A stretch of 64,000 nucleotides of DNA. It comes from Metarhizobium sp964253915 (GTDB lineage: Bacteria; Pseudomonadota; Alphaproteobacteria; Rhizobiales; Rhizobiaceae). Below, one piece after another: positions 1 through 9,032 of the stretch (position 1 is the stretch's first letter; each line of letters starts with the position of its first letter). The stretch spans positions 1 to 64,000 of the forward strand of contig NZ_CAXUSG020000004.1 of the NCBI RefSeq assembly GCF_964253915.1, given 5' to 3'. The notes under the pieces are model-generated. The model saw only the letters and a list, made by a program, of their open reading frames with translations, was not told where the DNA came from and did not search any database. A program made the position numbers and the translations under genes.

Positions 1-723
1 GGGAAGCGCATCCTGCTGACGGAACTCGGCCTGCGGCTGAGGCCATTTATCACCCAGATGGCCGAACAGGCGGAAAGCGTTCGCCAGGCCGCGAAGGATT
101 TTCGCCTGCTGCGTCAGGTGCCGCTCAAAATCGGCATCATGAACACGATCGGGCCGATGCGGCTGTCGGCCCTGCTCGCAGGTTTCAAGGAGCAGCATCC
201 GGGCGTCGAACTCGGTGTCCATGAGGGTGGCTTGGACGAGCTCCAGGCCAAACTTGATTCCGGCGAGATCGACATGGCGGTGCTGCACGCGCCGGGGGGC
301 TATCCGCCATCGGTGCGGGCGATGCCGCTCTATCGCGAGCGTTATGTCGTGATCGTGCCGCCGGGTCATCCGTTTGAACGCCAGGATACCGTGCGGCTCG
401 GCGACACCAAGCAGAAGGCCTATGTCGACCGCCTTGCCTGCGAGATGCGTGAGACGGTGATGCATGTCTGCGGGCAGAACAGCATCGAACTCTATGCAAC
501 ATTCCGCTCTGAACGCGAGGACTGGATTCAGGGAATGGTGATGGCCGGCATGGGGTTCGCGTTCATGCCCGAATACTCGGTCACCCACACGGGCATCCTG
601 CGCCGCCCCTTGGTAGAGCCCTCGGTCGAGCGCGAAGTTTGCCTCGTCAACATCGCTGGCCGGCAGCTCTCCCCGGCCGGTCAAGCCTTCACCCGAGCCA
701 CGCAGGCGCATCGTTGGGGATAG
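1..723 (+). CDS. LysR-family transcriptional regulator, 5' end missing
   Basis: The reading frame is open from the first base and ends at TAG 721-723. It gives 240 residues that begin inside the helix following the winged-helix DNA-binding domain (GKRILLTELGLRL). The rest matches a LysR effector-binding domain, with the typical start 'LKIGIMNTIGPMRLSALLAGF' region near residue 42 and two alternating alpha/beta lobes. The DNA-binding N terminus lies outside the window. The gene converges on the BMP-type permease gene, whose stop is 27 bases away. It may control that importer, but this is only positional. The effector cannot be deduced. Confidence 0.85.
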   Translation, partial: GKRILLTELGLRLRPFITQMAEQAESVRQAAKDFRLLRQVPLKIGIMNTIGPMRLSALLAGFKEQHPGVELGVHEGGLDELQAKLDSGEIDMAVLHAPGGYPPSVRAMPLYRERYVVIVPPGHPFERQDTVRLGDTKQKAYVDRLACEMRETVMHVCGQNSIELYATFRSEREDWIQGMVMAGMGFAFMPEYSVTHTGILRRPLVEPSVEREVCLVNIAGRQLSPAGQAFTRATQAHRWG

Positions 724-749
724 CTCGCGCGTTGGCTCCTGCCAAGCGT

Positions 750-1691
750 CTATCGTTGTTCGGCGTCGTAAGGCTGCATCAGGGCGGCGGGGCCGCCGCT
801 GCGTCTGGAATTCAAGATCATCGCCACCAATGTTGCTGCATAGGGTAGAGCAAGAAGAAGTTGGTAGGGCAGATCGACCGAGCCGCTGGCCTGCAGGCGG
901 AGTTGGAAGGCGTCGATGGCGCCGAATAGCAGCGCGGCGCAGGCGCAGCCTATCGGGTTCCAGCGTCCAAGCACGACAAGCGCCAGGCAGATCCATCCCC
1001 GTCCCGAGATGATTCCGAAGGTGAACGAGCCGAAGGCGGCGAGGTTGAGATAGGCACCGGCAAGTCCGGCAAGCCCGCCGGCAAAGATGAGCGCCAGCAC
1101 TCGTATCCGGATGGGGTCGATACCGGCGGCGGAGGCGGCCTTAGGGTTTTCGCCGACGGTGCGCAGCGAAAGACCCGCCGGTGTCCTGTAGAGGAAGAAG
1201 GCCAGGGCGGGCACGAGCAGATAGGCGGCATAGGTCAGCGCGTACTGGTTGAAGAAGACCTGGCCGATCACCGGAATGTCGGACAGGAAGGGCAGTGGAA
1301 TGGACTTGAACGGCGTGATCGACGGCGGGGTGCTGCTCTCGCCGAAACCCAGGCGGTAGCTATAGAAGACAAGACCGGTGGCCGCCATGCTGACACCGAG
1401 GCCGGTTACGGTCTGGTCGAGCCGCAAATGCACCACAAGCACTGCCATGAAGGCGCCCAGCAGCATGCCGATAGCTATCGCGGCACCCACGCCCAGCCAC
1501 AGTGAACCGGTGGCGAAGGCGGTGCCAAAACCGGCAAGCGCACCCGACAGCATCATGCCCTCGATGCCCAGATTGAGCACGCCGGAGCGTTCGGCGGTGA
1601 GTTCGCTGAGCGTGCCGAGAAGCAGGGGGATGGACAGTCTTACGGCTGCTGCGAGGAAGCCGACGTCCAGGATCAGGTCGAAGATGCTCAC
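750..1691 (-). CDS. BMP-family ABC importer permease, second subunit
   Basis: This 313-residue membrane protein of the ribose/nucleoside (YufQ/NupQ, BPD_transp_2) permease family has about eight hydrophobic segments. The family hallmark is near the N terminus: 'LTAERSGVLNLGIEGMM', and 'RTVGENPKAASAAGIDP' lies in the cytoplasmic loop that contacts the ATPase. I chose the GTG at 1689-1691 because it overlaps the stop of the upstream permease gene by four bases (GTGA) and gives the family's usual length; upstream in-frame codons run through the other permease gene. It works with the next three genes as the channel half of an importer, probably for nucleosides or purines. Confidence 0.88.
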   Translation of the reverse strand: MSIFDLILDVGFLAAAVRLSIPLLLGTLSELTAERSGVLNLGIEGMMLSGALAGFGTAFATGSLWLGVGAAIAIGMLLGAFMAVLVVHLRLDQTVTGLGVSMAATGLVFYSYRLGFGESSTPPSITPFKSIPLPFLSDIPVIGQVFFNQYALTYAAYLLVPALAFFLYRTPAGLSLRTVGENPKAASAAGIDPIRIRVLALIFAGGLAGLAGAYLNLAAFGSFTFGIISGRGWICLALVVLGRWNPIGCACAALLFGAIDAFQLRLQASGSVDLPYQLLLALPYAATLVAMILNSRRSGGPAALMQPYDAEQR

Positions 1692-2758
1692 GGAGTTGCC
1701 TTGCTTTCGGGGGACATGCGGAAACGGATCCGGTAGCGGGAGAGCATCATCGCCGCCAGGACTGCGATCAGGCAGATCCCCTGCATCGCATCGGCGATGA
1801 AGAAAGGCACGCCTGTCTGACGGGACATTTCGTCCGCACCGGTGGTGATGGCAGCAATGAAGAGTGCTGCCGGTATGATTCCGACGGCTGACAATCGCGC
1901 AAGCATCGCCACGACGATGCCCGCATAACCATAGCCGGATGAGATCGAGGCTATGACCTGGAACTGGATGCCGCCAATTTCGCCGGCGCCGGCCAGGCCT
2001 GCAAGAGCTCCCGACAGGAGTGCCGCCAGCAGCGTTACGCGGGAAACGTTCAAGCCGGCGTGCCGCGCGGCTTTCGGGTTTTCTCCGACGATCTTCATCG
2101 ACAGGCCGAAAGTTGTCCGCTTCATGATCAGGCTGATGACACCAACGGACAGGAAAGCCAGCAGGACGCCCAGGTGCAGTCGGGTGCCTTTCCACAAGAT
2201 CGGAAATTCTGCCGCCGGCAGAATGCTGGGGCTGTTCGTCCATCCTGTCACCGGGTCCTTCCATGGCCCGGAGAGCAGCGCCTGCATGAGATACATGACG
2301 ATGAAATTCAGCATCAGCGTGCAGACGACCTCGTCGACGCCGAACCGGGTCTTGAGGGATGCCGGGACGGCCGCGAGGGTCGCCCCCGCCAGTGCGCCGC
2401 CGACAAGCATGGCGGGAATGAAGAGCGGTGCCGGCAGGCTGAGAGCACCGATCCAGGCGGCTGCCATGGCGCCGACGATGATCTGGCCTTCGCCGCCGAT
2501 GTTCCAGAAACGTGTGCGAAACGCGACCAGCGCCGCAAGGCCCGACAGCATCAGCGGGGCAGCGCGCGCAAGTGTTTCGGTCAAGGCGAACTTCCCCCAG
2601 AAAGCCGCCGATATCATGATGCCGAAGGCCTCGATCGGGTTCGCGCCGGCCAGCAGGATAAGGATGGCACAGATCAGCAGACTGACGCCGACGGCCGCAA
2701 CCGGCATCATGGCGTCATGGAGCGGGGAATTCCTGTCGGGTTTGGCGATCAGTCTCAT
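1688..2758 (-). CDS. BMP-family ABC importer permease, first subunit
   Basis: This 356-residue inner-membrane permease is of the YufP/NupP type. It has a short cytoplasmic N terminus, a first hydrophobic helix around residues 20-40, 'GGEGQIIVGAM' around residue 90, and the ATPase-contact loop 'KIVGENPKAARHAGLNV' around residue 225. It starts four bases inside the end of the ATPase gene (ATGA) and ends four bases inside the second permease gene, so the three are translationally coupled. The second permease has the same 'GENPKAA' loop, which suggests the heterodimeric channel typical of this family. Substrate specificity is not visible. Confidence 0.9.
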   Translation of the reverse strand: MRLIAKPDRNSPLHDAMMPVAAVGVSLLICAILILLAGANPIEAFGIMISAAFWGKFALTETLARAAPLMLSGLAALVAFRTRFWNIGGEGQIIVGAMAAAWIGALSLPAPLFIPAMLVGGALAGATLAAVPASLKTRFGVDEVVCTLMLNFIVMYLMQALLSGPWKDPVTGWTNSPSILPAAEFPILWKGTRLHLGVLLAFLSVGVISLIMKRTTFGLSMKIVGENPKAARHAGLNVSRVTLLAALLSGALAGLAGAGEIGGIQFQVIASISSGYGYAGIVVAMLARLSAVGIIPAALFIAAITTGADEMSRQTGVPFFIADAMQGICLIAVLAAMMLSRYRIRFRMSPESKATP

Positions 2759-4287
2759 GCTGCCTGCCTCCCCGCCGTCCGGCCTTCCGTCATGGTCAGG
2801 CCGACCGTGGAAATGCTGGCCTGTTCCACCGGGAGGTCACGGATGATCTCTCCTTCGTACATGACCGCGATACGGTCCGAGAGTTGGAAGAGTTCGTCGA
2901 GATCGTCCGAGATCAGCATGATGGCACAGCCTTCATTCCGCAAATTCATCAGTGCCCGGTGAACGAATGCGATGGCCGAAACATCCAGCCCCCGGGTTGG
3001 CTGGGCGATGACCAGAACACGGGGAGAAAAGGCCAGTTCTCGAGCGATGATGGCCTTTTGCTGGTTTCCGCCGGAAAACAGTCCGACCGGCATATGCGGA
3101 TCGGGCGGGCGCACGTCGTAGGATGCGATCTGCTTGGCGGCGAAGTCGAGGATCGCCCGCCAGTTCAGCCAGCCCCGGTTTGCGAACGGTGCCTCGACAT
3201 AACGCGACAGGACCATGTTTTCCAGGAGCGGCAAAGAGCCGACGAGGCCCGCGCCGATCCGGTCCTCGGGAATATAGGCGAGGCCTCTGGCCTGCATCTG
3301 TCTTGGAGAGGGATTCTTGACGATGCTTCCATCGATCCTGATTTCACCGGCGAGGGCCGCTTCCACGCCGGCCACGGTTTCGGCGAGCCGCACCTGTCCA
3401 TTGCCGGAGACGCCGGCAATGCCGACGATTTCGCCGGCGTGGATGTCGAGATCGATAGGCTCCTTTGTATCGTTGTGCTTCGCATGGCTGAGCGTCAGGC
3501 CTTTGAGAGAAAGCCGCACATCGCCTTTCCGGGCGGGTTCGCGCACCACCCGTTCGGGCTCGTGCCCACACATCAGCGACGCCAGCCCGATGTTGGTGAG
3601 CGTCCCGTCATTCGGCATGTCGGCCACCACTTCCCCCCGGCGCATGACCACGATGCGGTTGGTGATCGCCCGGACTTCGTTGAGCTTGTGGCTGATGAAC
3701 ACGATCCCGACATTGTCGTCCCTGAGTGCCCGCAGGGCGGTGAACAGGCCTTCCGTTTCCCGTGGCGTCAGCACGGAGGTCGGTTCGTCCAGGATCAGCA
3801 CGCGCGCCCTGCGGAAGAGCGCGCGGAGAATGTCGAGCCGTTGCTGTTCGCCGACCGCCAGATCGCCGGCCAGCCGGTCCGGATCGAGGTGGAGGCCGTA
3901 GGCATCCCGGATCTCGGACAATCTGTGCAGCGCGGAACGGCGGTCGAGAAGGCCGCGGCGCCCGGGCAGGCCGGTCATCAGGTTTTCCAGCACAGTGTGG
4001 CGGGCCACGGCGTGGCTGTGTTGATGAACCATGCCGATGCCCAGCGCAATCGCATCTGCGGTCGTGTTGATGCCGACGGGCTTGCCATCGATCCGGATCG
4101 TACCCTCATCCGGCTGGTAGAGGCCGAAAACCACGTTCATGAGCGTGGTCTTGCCGGCACCGTTCTCGCCCAGCAGGCCAACGATTTCTCCCTTGCCGAG
4201 GTCAAAATTCACTGCCCTGTTTGCTGTAGCACTACCGAAACGCTTGGTGATGCCGGTGAGTGACAGGATCGGCGTGTCTGTGGACAT
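2755..4287 (-). CDS. BMP-family ABC importer, double ATPase subunit
   Basis: This is a 510-residue protein with two ABC nucleotide-binding domains, as in sugar and nucleoside importers (RbsA/YufO type). The first half has Walker A GENGAGKTT near residue 40, the signature VGEQQRLD and Walker B LILDEPTSVL. The second half has the usual degenerate Walker A (GVSGNGQVRL) and signature FSGGNQQK, followed by 'VIAQPTRGLD', where the Walker B Asp/Glu are replaced as commonly seen in this class. It sits between the binding protein and the permeases and powers uptake at the inner face of the membrane. Confidence 0.92.
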   Translation of the reverse strand: MSTDTPILSLTGITKRFGSATANRAVNFDLGKGEIVGLLGENGAGKTTLMNVVFGLYQPDEGTIRIDGKPVGINTTADAIALGIGMVHQHSHAVARHTVLENLMTGLPGRRGLLDRRSALHRLSEIRDAYGLHLDPDRLAGDLAVGEQQRLDILRALFRRARVLILDEPTSVLTPRETEGLFTALRALRDDNVGIVFISHKLNEVRAITNRIVVMRRGEVVADMPNDGTLTNIGLASLMCGHEPERVVREPARKGDVRLSLKGLTLSHAKHNDTKEPIDLDIHAGEIVGIAGVSGNGQVRLAETVAGVEAALAGEIRIDGSIVKNPSPRQMQARGLAYIPEDRIGAGLVGSLPLLENMVLSRYVEAPFANRGWLNWRAILDFAAKQIASYDVRPPDPHMPVGLFSGGNQQKAIIARELAFSPRVLVIAQPTRGLDVSAIAFVHRALMNLRNEGCAIMLISDDLDELFQLSDRIAVMYEGEIIRDLPVEQASISTVGLTMTEGRTAGRQAA

Positions 4288-4309
4288 ATCTGCTGCCTCC
4301 GAGGGCCCG

Positions 4310-5308
4310 TCAGTCGGATTTCACTTCGCCTTCTTCGTAAACGACCTTGGTCGCTCCGCTTGCGATTTCCTTGGACTTCGCGTCGATCGCGGCCTTGAGC
4401 TCGGCCGGCACCTTGTCCTCGAAGCTCTTGTAAGACGCGAGGTAGTTGACGCCATGGGCGATGTTCTCGAGTTCGCTGTAGTCCTTGGCAGCGAAAGTAC
4501 CGGAGGCAACGGCTTCGGCCGATGCCTTGATGATCGGATAGGGATCCCACATCGCGCTGCTGACGACGGTTTGCGGGCTGATCGCCGACTGATCCGTCAT
4601 GTTGCCGATTGCAAGCATTCCTCGTTCGGTGGCGGCCTCGATGACACCCATACGTTCGGCGAAAACCACGTCGACCCCCATGTCAGCCATGGCAATCGTT
4701 GCTTCCTTGGCCTTCGGCGGATCGAACATCGAGCCGATATAGGCAACTTTCATCTGGATGTCGGACTTCGTTGCCCTGGCGCCGGCGCGATAGGCGTTGA
4801 GCAGGCCATAGGTGGTCGGAACGGCAATGCCGGCGACGACGCCGATCTTTCCGGATTTCGAAAGTCCCGCTGCCAGCATGCCGGCGAGATAGGCGGCCTC
4901 GTAGTTCTGCCCATAGAAGGTCGAGACGTTGGGGGCCGTCGGACCCATCGCCGAGCCGAGGGTGAAGGCCGTATCGGCATAGCCGGCGGCAACGCGCCGA
5001 CACATCTGCTCGGTGCCATAGGCGTCGCCGACGATGAGTTCGATCCCTTCCTCGCACCATTGGCGCAGGACCCGCGGGAAATCGGCGGCTTTCACGGATT
5101 CGGAATATTTGTAGTCAAGGCCGTTTTCCGACGCGACCCGCGTCATCGCCAGGTGAAGCTGGGTGACAAACGGTTCCTCCATGGGAGTCTCGAAAATGGC
5201 GCGGATGCGTGGCGCCGTGCCGGCAGCCCGTGCGGCCGGCAGGCCGGTTGCCCATATCCCCAGACCGACTGTGGTCAGTTTAAGCAGATCGCGTCGCTTG
5301 TGGTTCAT
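4310..5308 (-). CDS. BMP-family substrate-binding lipoprotein-like protein
   Basis: This 332-residue periplasmic binding protein belongs to the basic membrane protein (PnrA/Med) family, which usually binds nucleosides or purines. I chose the ATG at 5308 because GGGAGG lies six bases upstream and the product then begins MNHKRRDLLKLT, a twin-arginine-like signal followed by a hydrophobic stretch ending at ARAAG. No lipobox cysteine is visible. Family features include 'GDAYGTEQM' and 'YAGSMFDPPKA'-like segments. It is the first gene of the four-gene importer operon; the ATPase follows after 22 bases. It is divergent from the metallo-hydrolase gene at 5511. Confidence 0.88.
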   Translation of the reverse strand: MNHKRRDLLKLTTVGLGIWATGLPAARAAGTAPRIRAIFETPMEEPFVTQLHLAMTRVASENGLDYKYSESVKAADFPRVLRQWCEEGIELIVGDAYGTEQMCRRVAAGYADTAFTLGSAMGPTAPNVSTFYGQNYEAAYLAGMLAAGLSKSGKIGVVAGIAVPTTYGLLNAYRAGARATKSDIQMKVAYIGSMFDPPKAKEATIAMADMGVDVVFAERMGVIEAATERGMLAIGNMTDQSAISPQTVVSSAMWDPYPIIKASAEAVASGTFAAKDYSELENIAHGVNYLASYKSFEDKVPAELKAAIDAKSKEIASGATKVVYEEGEVKSD

Positions 5309-5510
5309 TCCATCCTCCCGATTTCCCACTTGCTTTTTCCCCTCGACAACAAGTTAGCATCGCAGCAATGCGCAAAATTTGTGAAACACGCCTTCAAACG
5401 CCATAAAATCGCGTGATTTTTAGAAAAATGCAAAAAAACTGCGTAAGTTTGCGGGCACATTTCAAGTGCTGGGCGCAATCCCGGCAGACGGAGCGGACAA
5501 GGAGAGAGTT
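5309..5510. promoter_or_regulatory. Divergent promoter region between BMP operon and metallo-hydrolase
   Basis: This 200-base, locally AT-rich intergenic stretch separates two divergent genes, so it must hold promoters for both. It contains cgcaaaattt at 5371-5380 and gcgtaagttt at 5441-5450. The latter matches, with one change, the half-site gcgtaaattt of the palindrome at 6911-6953 near the Lrp/AsnC gene. A Shine-Dalgarno sequence (aaggagag) precedes the GTG at 5511. Which factor binds is inference. Confidence 0.5.
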
Positions 5511-6290
5511 GTGACGCTTGCCAGAAAAATCACCGTCCTTCTCCTCGGCTACGAGGTCATTCCGAAGACGGTTTCGACCCGGAACCGGGGCAGCCGTTTC
5601 GTCATGGCCGAGCCGATCTGTGCCTATCTGATTGAAACCGCGCGGGGTTTTGTGCTGTTCGATACCGGCGTGAATGTCGACAACATCCGCGATCCCGTTC
5701 GGTGCGAGGATTATTTCATGAGCCGTGGCTGGCTGGCGCCGCCGATCGTCCTGCCGGAACATGATTTCCTGACGCAATTGGCGTCTATCGGCGTATCACC
5801 GTCCGATATCAACGATGTCGTGCTGAGCCACGTCCATTGCGATCATACCGGCAATCTCAAGCATTTCCGGCACGCACGGATCTGGATCCAGCGGCTGGAG
5901 CACGAATTCGCTTTCTCCGATCATGGCAGTCCCGCCGTGTTCAACGACGATTTCGATTTTCCGGATATGCGCTGGCAGATCGTCGACGGCGATTGGGAAT
6001 TGATGCCGGGGATCGAAGGCATCTTTACCCGTGGCCATATGCCGGGGCATCAGTCGCTTGTCGTGACCTTGCCGAAGGAAGGCGTCAAGGTGTTGACAGC
6101 GGATGCCGGCGATCTCTGGGAAAACTTCGAGGAAGAGATCATTCCCGGCGAAAGCTGTGATGATGAAGCCGCTCTTGTGTCAATCCGCCGGCTGAAGGCG
6201 ATCGCCCGGGAGCGTTCTGCCGAGATGATCCTGTTGCACGATCCGGTCAGGGTACAGACGCTGCGATTGGCACCGGAATTCTATAGCTAG
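5511..6290 (+). CDS. Metallo-beta-lactamase-fold hydrolase, lactonase-like
   Basis: This 259-residue cytoplasmic enzyme has the dinuclear-metal motif HVHCDH followed by TGN, a later GHMPGHQS histidine and an Asp in 'TADAGD'. This pattern and length fit the N-acyl-homoserine-lactonase-like branch (AttM/AiiA type), which opens lactone rings. I chose GTG 5511 because aaggagag sits six bases upstream; earlier in-frame codons have no ribosome-binding site. It is divergent from the BMP importer and faces the Lrp/AsnC gene, which is on the other strand. The substrate could equally be another lactone or ester, so quorum quenching is only a possibility. Confidence 0.8.
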   Translation: MTLARKITVLLLGYEVIPKTVSTRNRGSRFVMAEPICAYLIETARGFVLFDTGVNVDNIRDPVRCEDYFMSRGWLAPPIVLPEHDFLTQLASIGVSPSDINDVVLSHVHCDHTGNLKHFRHARIWIQRLEHEFAFSDHGSPAVFNDDFDFPDMRWQIVDGDWELMPGIEGIFTRGHMPGHQSLVVTLPKEGVKVLTADAGDLWENFEEEIIPGESCDDEAALVSIRRLKAIARERSAEMILLHDPVRVQTLRLAPEFYS

Positions 6291-6403
6291 ACACTTGCCT
6301 GCGAAGCGCGAAAATCCTCCATATCCGGCATTGGCCCGCTTCCGGAGACCAAGCCGGCCTCCAGCCAGGGGCGGGGTGGCTCGGACAACGAGCCGTCGGC
6401 GTG

Positions 6404-6877
6404 TCAGCTTTCCTCGTCCAGGGGAACCGCCAGGCTTACCTTCACGCGATCCATGACGACGAGCGTGTTGAAGCGCTTGATGTTCTTGTTATTGAACAGA
6501 AAGTCGTTGGTGAAGGCCTCGTAGTCGCTCATGCTCTTGACCGCGACGATCAGGATGAAATCCACCTCACCCGTCACGTAGTAGCACTGAATGACTTCAG
6601 GCGTCATGCGCATCGCCTTCTTGAAGTCGCTCATGATGTCCGGCCGTTCCCGCTCCAGCGAGACTTCGACAACCATGGTGAGCCGGTGCCCGACAGCCGC
6701 CGGTGCGACCACGGCAATCTCGGCTTCGATGACGCCTGTCTCGCGCAGGCGGTTCAGCCGGCGCATGCACGCCGATGGCGACAGTCCGATTGCCTCGGAC
6801 AGGTCCTGGGCCGTGCGCCGGGTGTCCGTCTGCATCAGATTGAGGAGTTTGATATCAAATTTATCAAGCATGCCCAA
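6404..6877 (-). CDS. Lrp/AsnC-family transcriptional regulator
   Basis: This is a 157-residue regulator. Residues 5-60 form the helix-turn-helix ('FDIKLLNLMQTDTRRTAQDLSEAIGLS', 'MRRLNRLRETGVI'). The remainder is the RAM/AsnC ligand-binding and oligomerisation domain, with 'YYVTGEVDFILIV' near residue 98. An alternative start two codons later is also possible. It is divergent from the dehydrogenase/amino acid operon that starts at 7025 and is the obvious candidate to control it, probably in response to an amino acid. The 13-bp inverted repeat in the shared promoter region is the likely binding site. Confidence 0.92.
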   Translation of the reverse strand: MGMLDKFDIKLLNLMQTDTRRTAQDLSEAIGLSPSACMRRLNRLRETGVIEAEIAVVAPAAVGHRLTMVVEVSLERERPDIMSDFKKAMRMTPEVIQCYYVTGEVDFILIVAVKSMSDYEAFTNDFLFNNKNIKRFNTLVVMDRVKVSLAVPLDEES

Positions 6878-6910
6878 ATCGCTTTATTTTTGCGCCTATC
6901 CAAATTTATT

Positions 6911-6953
6911 GCGTAAATTTCTCGAGAATGCAAGAAATTTGAGAAATTTACGC
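6911..6953. promoter_or_regulatory. Perfect 13-bp inverted repeat, candidate Lrp operator
   Basis: The arms gcgtaaatttctc (6911-6923) and gagaaatttacgc (6941-6953) are perfect reverse complements separated by 17 bases, in the AT-rich 147-base gap between the divergent Lrp/AsnC gene and the operon at 7025. The arm centres are about 30 bases apart, roughly three helical turns, which suits a multimeric Lrp-type protein. Binding is inferred from position and symmetry. Confidence 0.7.
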
Positions 6954-7024
6954 GCCACCTGCCTTTAGTATCCATGGCACGGCACCTTTAGTCCCATGAA
7001 CCATTGCCCACACCGGAGTTCGCC

Positions 7025-8002
7025 ATGAGTGGAATGCAGCTGTCACGAGAAAAATTGTTGGAGGCATACCATTTGATGCGGACGATCCGCGTCTTCGAGG
7101 ATCGCGTCAGCAGTGAGATGGCGAGTGGCGACATTCCGGGCAACACGCACCTCTATGCCGGTCAGGAAGCTTCCGCCGTCGGCGTCTGCATGCACCTCAC
7201 GCAGACCGACCACATCGCCTCGACGCATCGCGGCCACGGGCACAGCATCGCCAAAGGGTGTGATGTGGACGGCATGATGGCTGAAATTTTTGGCAAGGAC
7301 ACCGGTATCTGCCGTGGCAAGGGCGGTTCGATGCACATCGCCGACCTCTCGAAAGGCATGCTCGGCGCCAACGGCATCGTCGGCGGCGGTCCGCCGCTGG
7401 CGTGCGGCGCAGCCTTGACCGCCCAGGTTCTCGGCCGGGACGACGTGTCCGTCGTTTTCACCGGTGACGGGGCCATCAACCAGGGCACGACCGCCGAAAG
7501 CATGAACCTTGCCCAGGTATGGAAGCTGCCGGTGATCTTTGCCGTGGAAGACAACGGATTTGGCGAAGCGACGGCGAGTTCGTTTGTCGTCGCCGGCGAG
7601 ATCGTCAAGCGTGCCGATGCACTGGGCATGGCCTTTGCGAAGGTGGACGGCGTCGACTTTTTCGCTGTTTACGACGCCATGGCCGAGGCGGTGGCACGGG
7701 CGCGCCGGGGTGAAGGCCCGACGCTGCTGCACATCGAGACGCCGCGCTACTACGGCCATTTCAGCGGCGATCCCGACAATTACCGCAGCGCCGAAGAGAA
7801 GGCGGCCATGCGCCGCGACCGCGATTGCCTGACGACCTTCCGTCGCCGCGTCGGCGAGACGAAGTTGCTTGCAGAGAGCGACCTGGATGCCGTCGATGCC
7901 GAGGTTCAGGCCCAGATCGACAGCGCCGTCAAGGCTGCCAGGGCTGCGCCGCAGCCTTCCCTCGATACACTTACCACCGACGTCTACGTCCGTTACGTCT
8001 AA
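7025..8002 (+). CDS. Thiamine-diphosphate dehydrogenase E1 alpha subunit
   Basis: This is a 325-residue E1 alpha of the pyruvate/acetoin dehydrogenase family. It carries 'STHRGHGH', 'GKGGSMH' and the thiamine-diphosphate motif GDGAINQG followed 25 residues on by EDN. I chose the ATG at 7025 because GGAG lies six bases upstream. It starts a tightly packed operon: E1 beta follows after 11 bases, then a lipoyl protein. Together they would oxidatively cleave or decarboxylate a 2-oxoacid or acetoin-like compound to an acyl-CoA. The absence of an E2 acyltransferase core and the presence of a lipoyl-hydrolase fusion favour the acetoin-dehydrogenase type (AcoA). No E3 gene is seen in the window. Confidence 0.88.
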   Translation: MSGMQLSREKLLEAYHLMRTIRVFEDRVSSEMASGDIPGNTHLYAGQEASAVGVCMHLTQTDHIASTHRGHGHSIAKGCDVDGMMAEIFGKDTGICRGKGGSMHIADLSKGMLGANGIVGGGPPLACGAALTAQVLGRDDVSVVFTGDGAINQGTTAESMNLAQVWKLPVIFAVEDNGFGEATASSFVVAGEIVKRADALGMAFAKVDGVDFFAVYDAMAEAVARARRGEGPTLLHIETPRYYGHFSGDPDNYRSAEEKAAMRRDRDCLTTFRRRVGETKLLAESDLDAVDAEVQAQIDSAVKAARAAPQPSLDTLTTDVYVRYV

Positions 8003-8013
8003 GCGAGAGCGAT

Positions 8014-9027
8014 ATGCCGCAGAAATCCTACCGCCAGGCCCTCAACGAGGCCCTTCACCACGAAATGGCTCGCGACCCGCGCATGATCGTCCTCGGCGAG
8101 GACATTGCCGGCGGTGCGGGCGCATCCGGCCAGCAAGATGCCTGGGGTGGCGCTTTCGGCGTGACCAAGGGCCTGCTCGGCGCCTTTGGCCCCTCCCGGG
8201 TACGCGATACGCCGATTTCCGAGAGCGCCTTTGTCGGTGCCGCGGCCGGCGCGGCCCTCACCGGCCTGCGCCCGGTGGTCGAGATCATGTTTGTCGACTT
8301 TCTCGGCGTCTGTTTCGACCAGATCTTCAACCAGGCCGCCAAGTTCCGCTACATGTTCGGTGGCCGGGCGGTGACGCCTTTCGTTCTGCGCGCCACATAC
8401 GGCGCCGGCACGCGGTCGGCCAGCCAGCACAGCCAGGCGCTCTACCCGATCTTTACCCATGTTCCCGGCCTGAAGGTGGTGATCCCGTCGAACCCCTATG
8501 ACGCGAAGGGTCTGTTGATCCAGGCAATTCGCGACGACGACCCGGTGATCTTCCTGGAGAACAAGCTCCTCTACGATACGGTCGGGGAAGTTCCCGATGG
8601 GGCCTATTCCATTCCCTTTGGCGAAGCCAATGTCCTGAAGGAAGGTGACGACGCCACCATCATCGCCTTCGGTCGCATGGTGCATTTCGCAAAGGAAGCT
8701 GCTGCCATCCTGGCCGCCGAGGGCATCGATTGCACGGTGGTCGATCCCAGGACGACCTCACCGCTGGATGAGGACACAATTCTCGAGATGACGGAGGCAA
8801 CGGGCCGCGTGGTCATCGTTGACGAAGCCAATCCGCGCTGCGGCATGGCTGCCGACATTTCTTCCATTATCGCCGAGAACGCCTTCGGTGCGCTGAAGGC
8901 CCCGATCATGAAGGTGACCGCGCCGCACACACCGGTGCCCTACGCCCCCAATCTCGAAGCGGCTTACCTGCCGGATGCCAAGAAGATCGCCGACGCGGTC
9001 CGCAAGACCATGGCCTACAGGAGATAA
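8014..9027 (+). CDS. Thiamine-diphosphate dehydrogenase E1 beta subunit
   Basis: This 337-residue transketolase-like E1 beta contains 'VLGEDIAGGAGASGQQ', 'FGPSRVRDTPISE', 'VEIMFVDF' and a C-terminal 'VVDEANPRCGMAADI' region typical of AcoB/PdhB. The start at 8014 (MPQKSYRQALNEAL) matches the normal N terminus of the family; the open frame further upstream overlaps E1 alpha and is not family sequence. It pairs with the alpha subunit to form the heterotetrameric E1 enzyme. The lipoyl protein starts six bases after its stop. Confidence 0.9.
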   Translation: MPQKSYRQALNEALHHEMARDPRMIVLGEDIAGGAGASGQQDAWGGAFGVTKGLLGAFGPSRVRDTPISESAFVGAAAGAALTGLRPVVEIMFVDFLGVCFDQIFNQAAKFRYMFGGRAVTPFVLRATYGAGTRSASQHSQALYPIFTHVPGLKVVIPSNPYDAKGLLIQAIRDDDPVIFLENKLLYDTVGEVPDGAYSIPFGEANVLKEGDDATIIAFGRMVHFAKEAAAILAAEGIDCTVVDPRTTSPLDEDTILEMTEATGRVVIVDEANPRCGMAADISSIIAENAFGALKAPIMKVTAPHTPVPYAPNLEAAYLPDAKKIADAVRKTMAYRR

Positions 9028-9032
9028 CGAGC

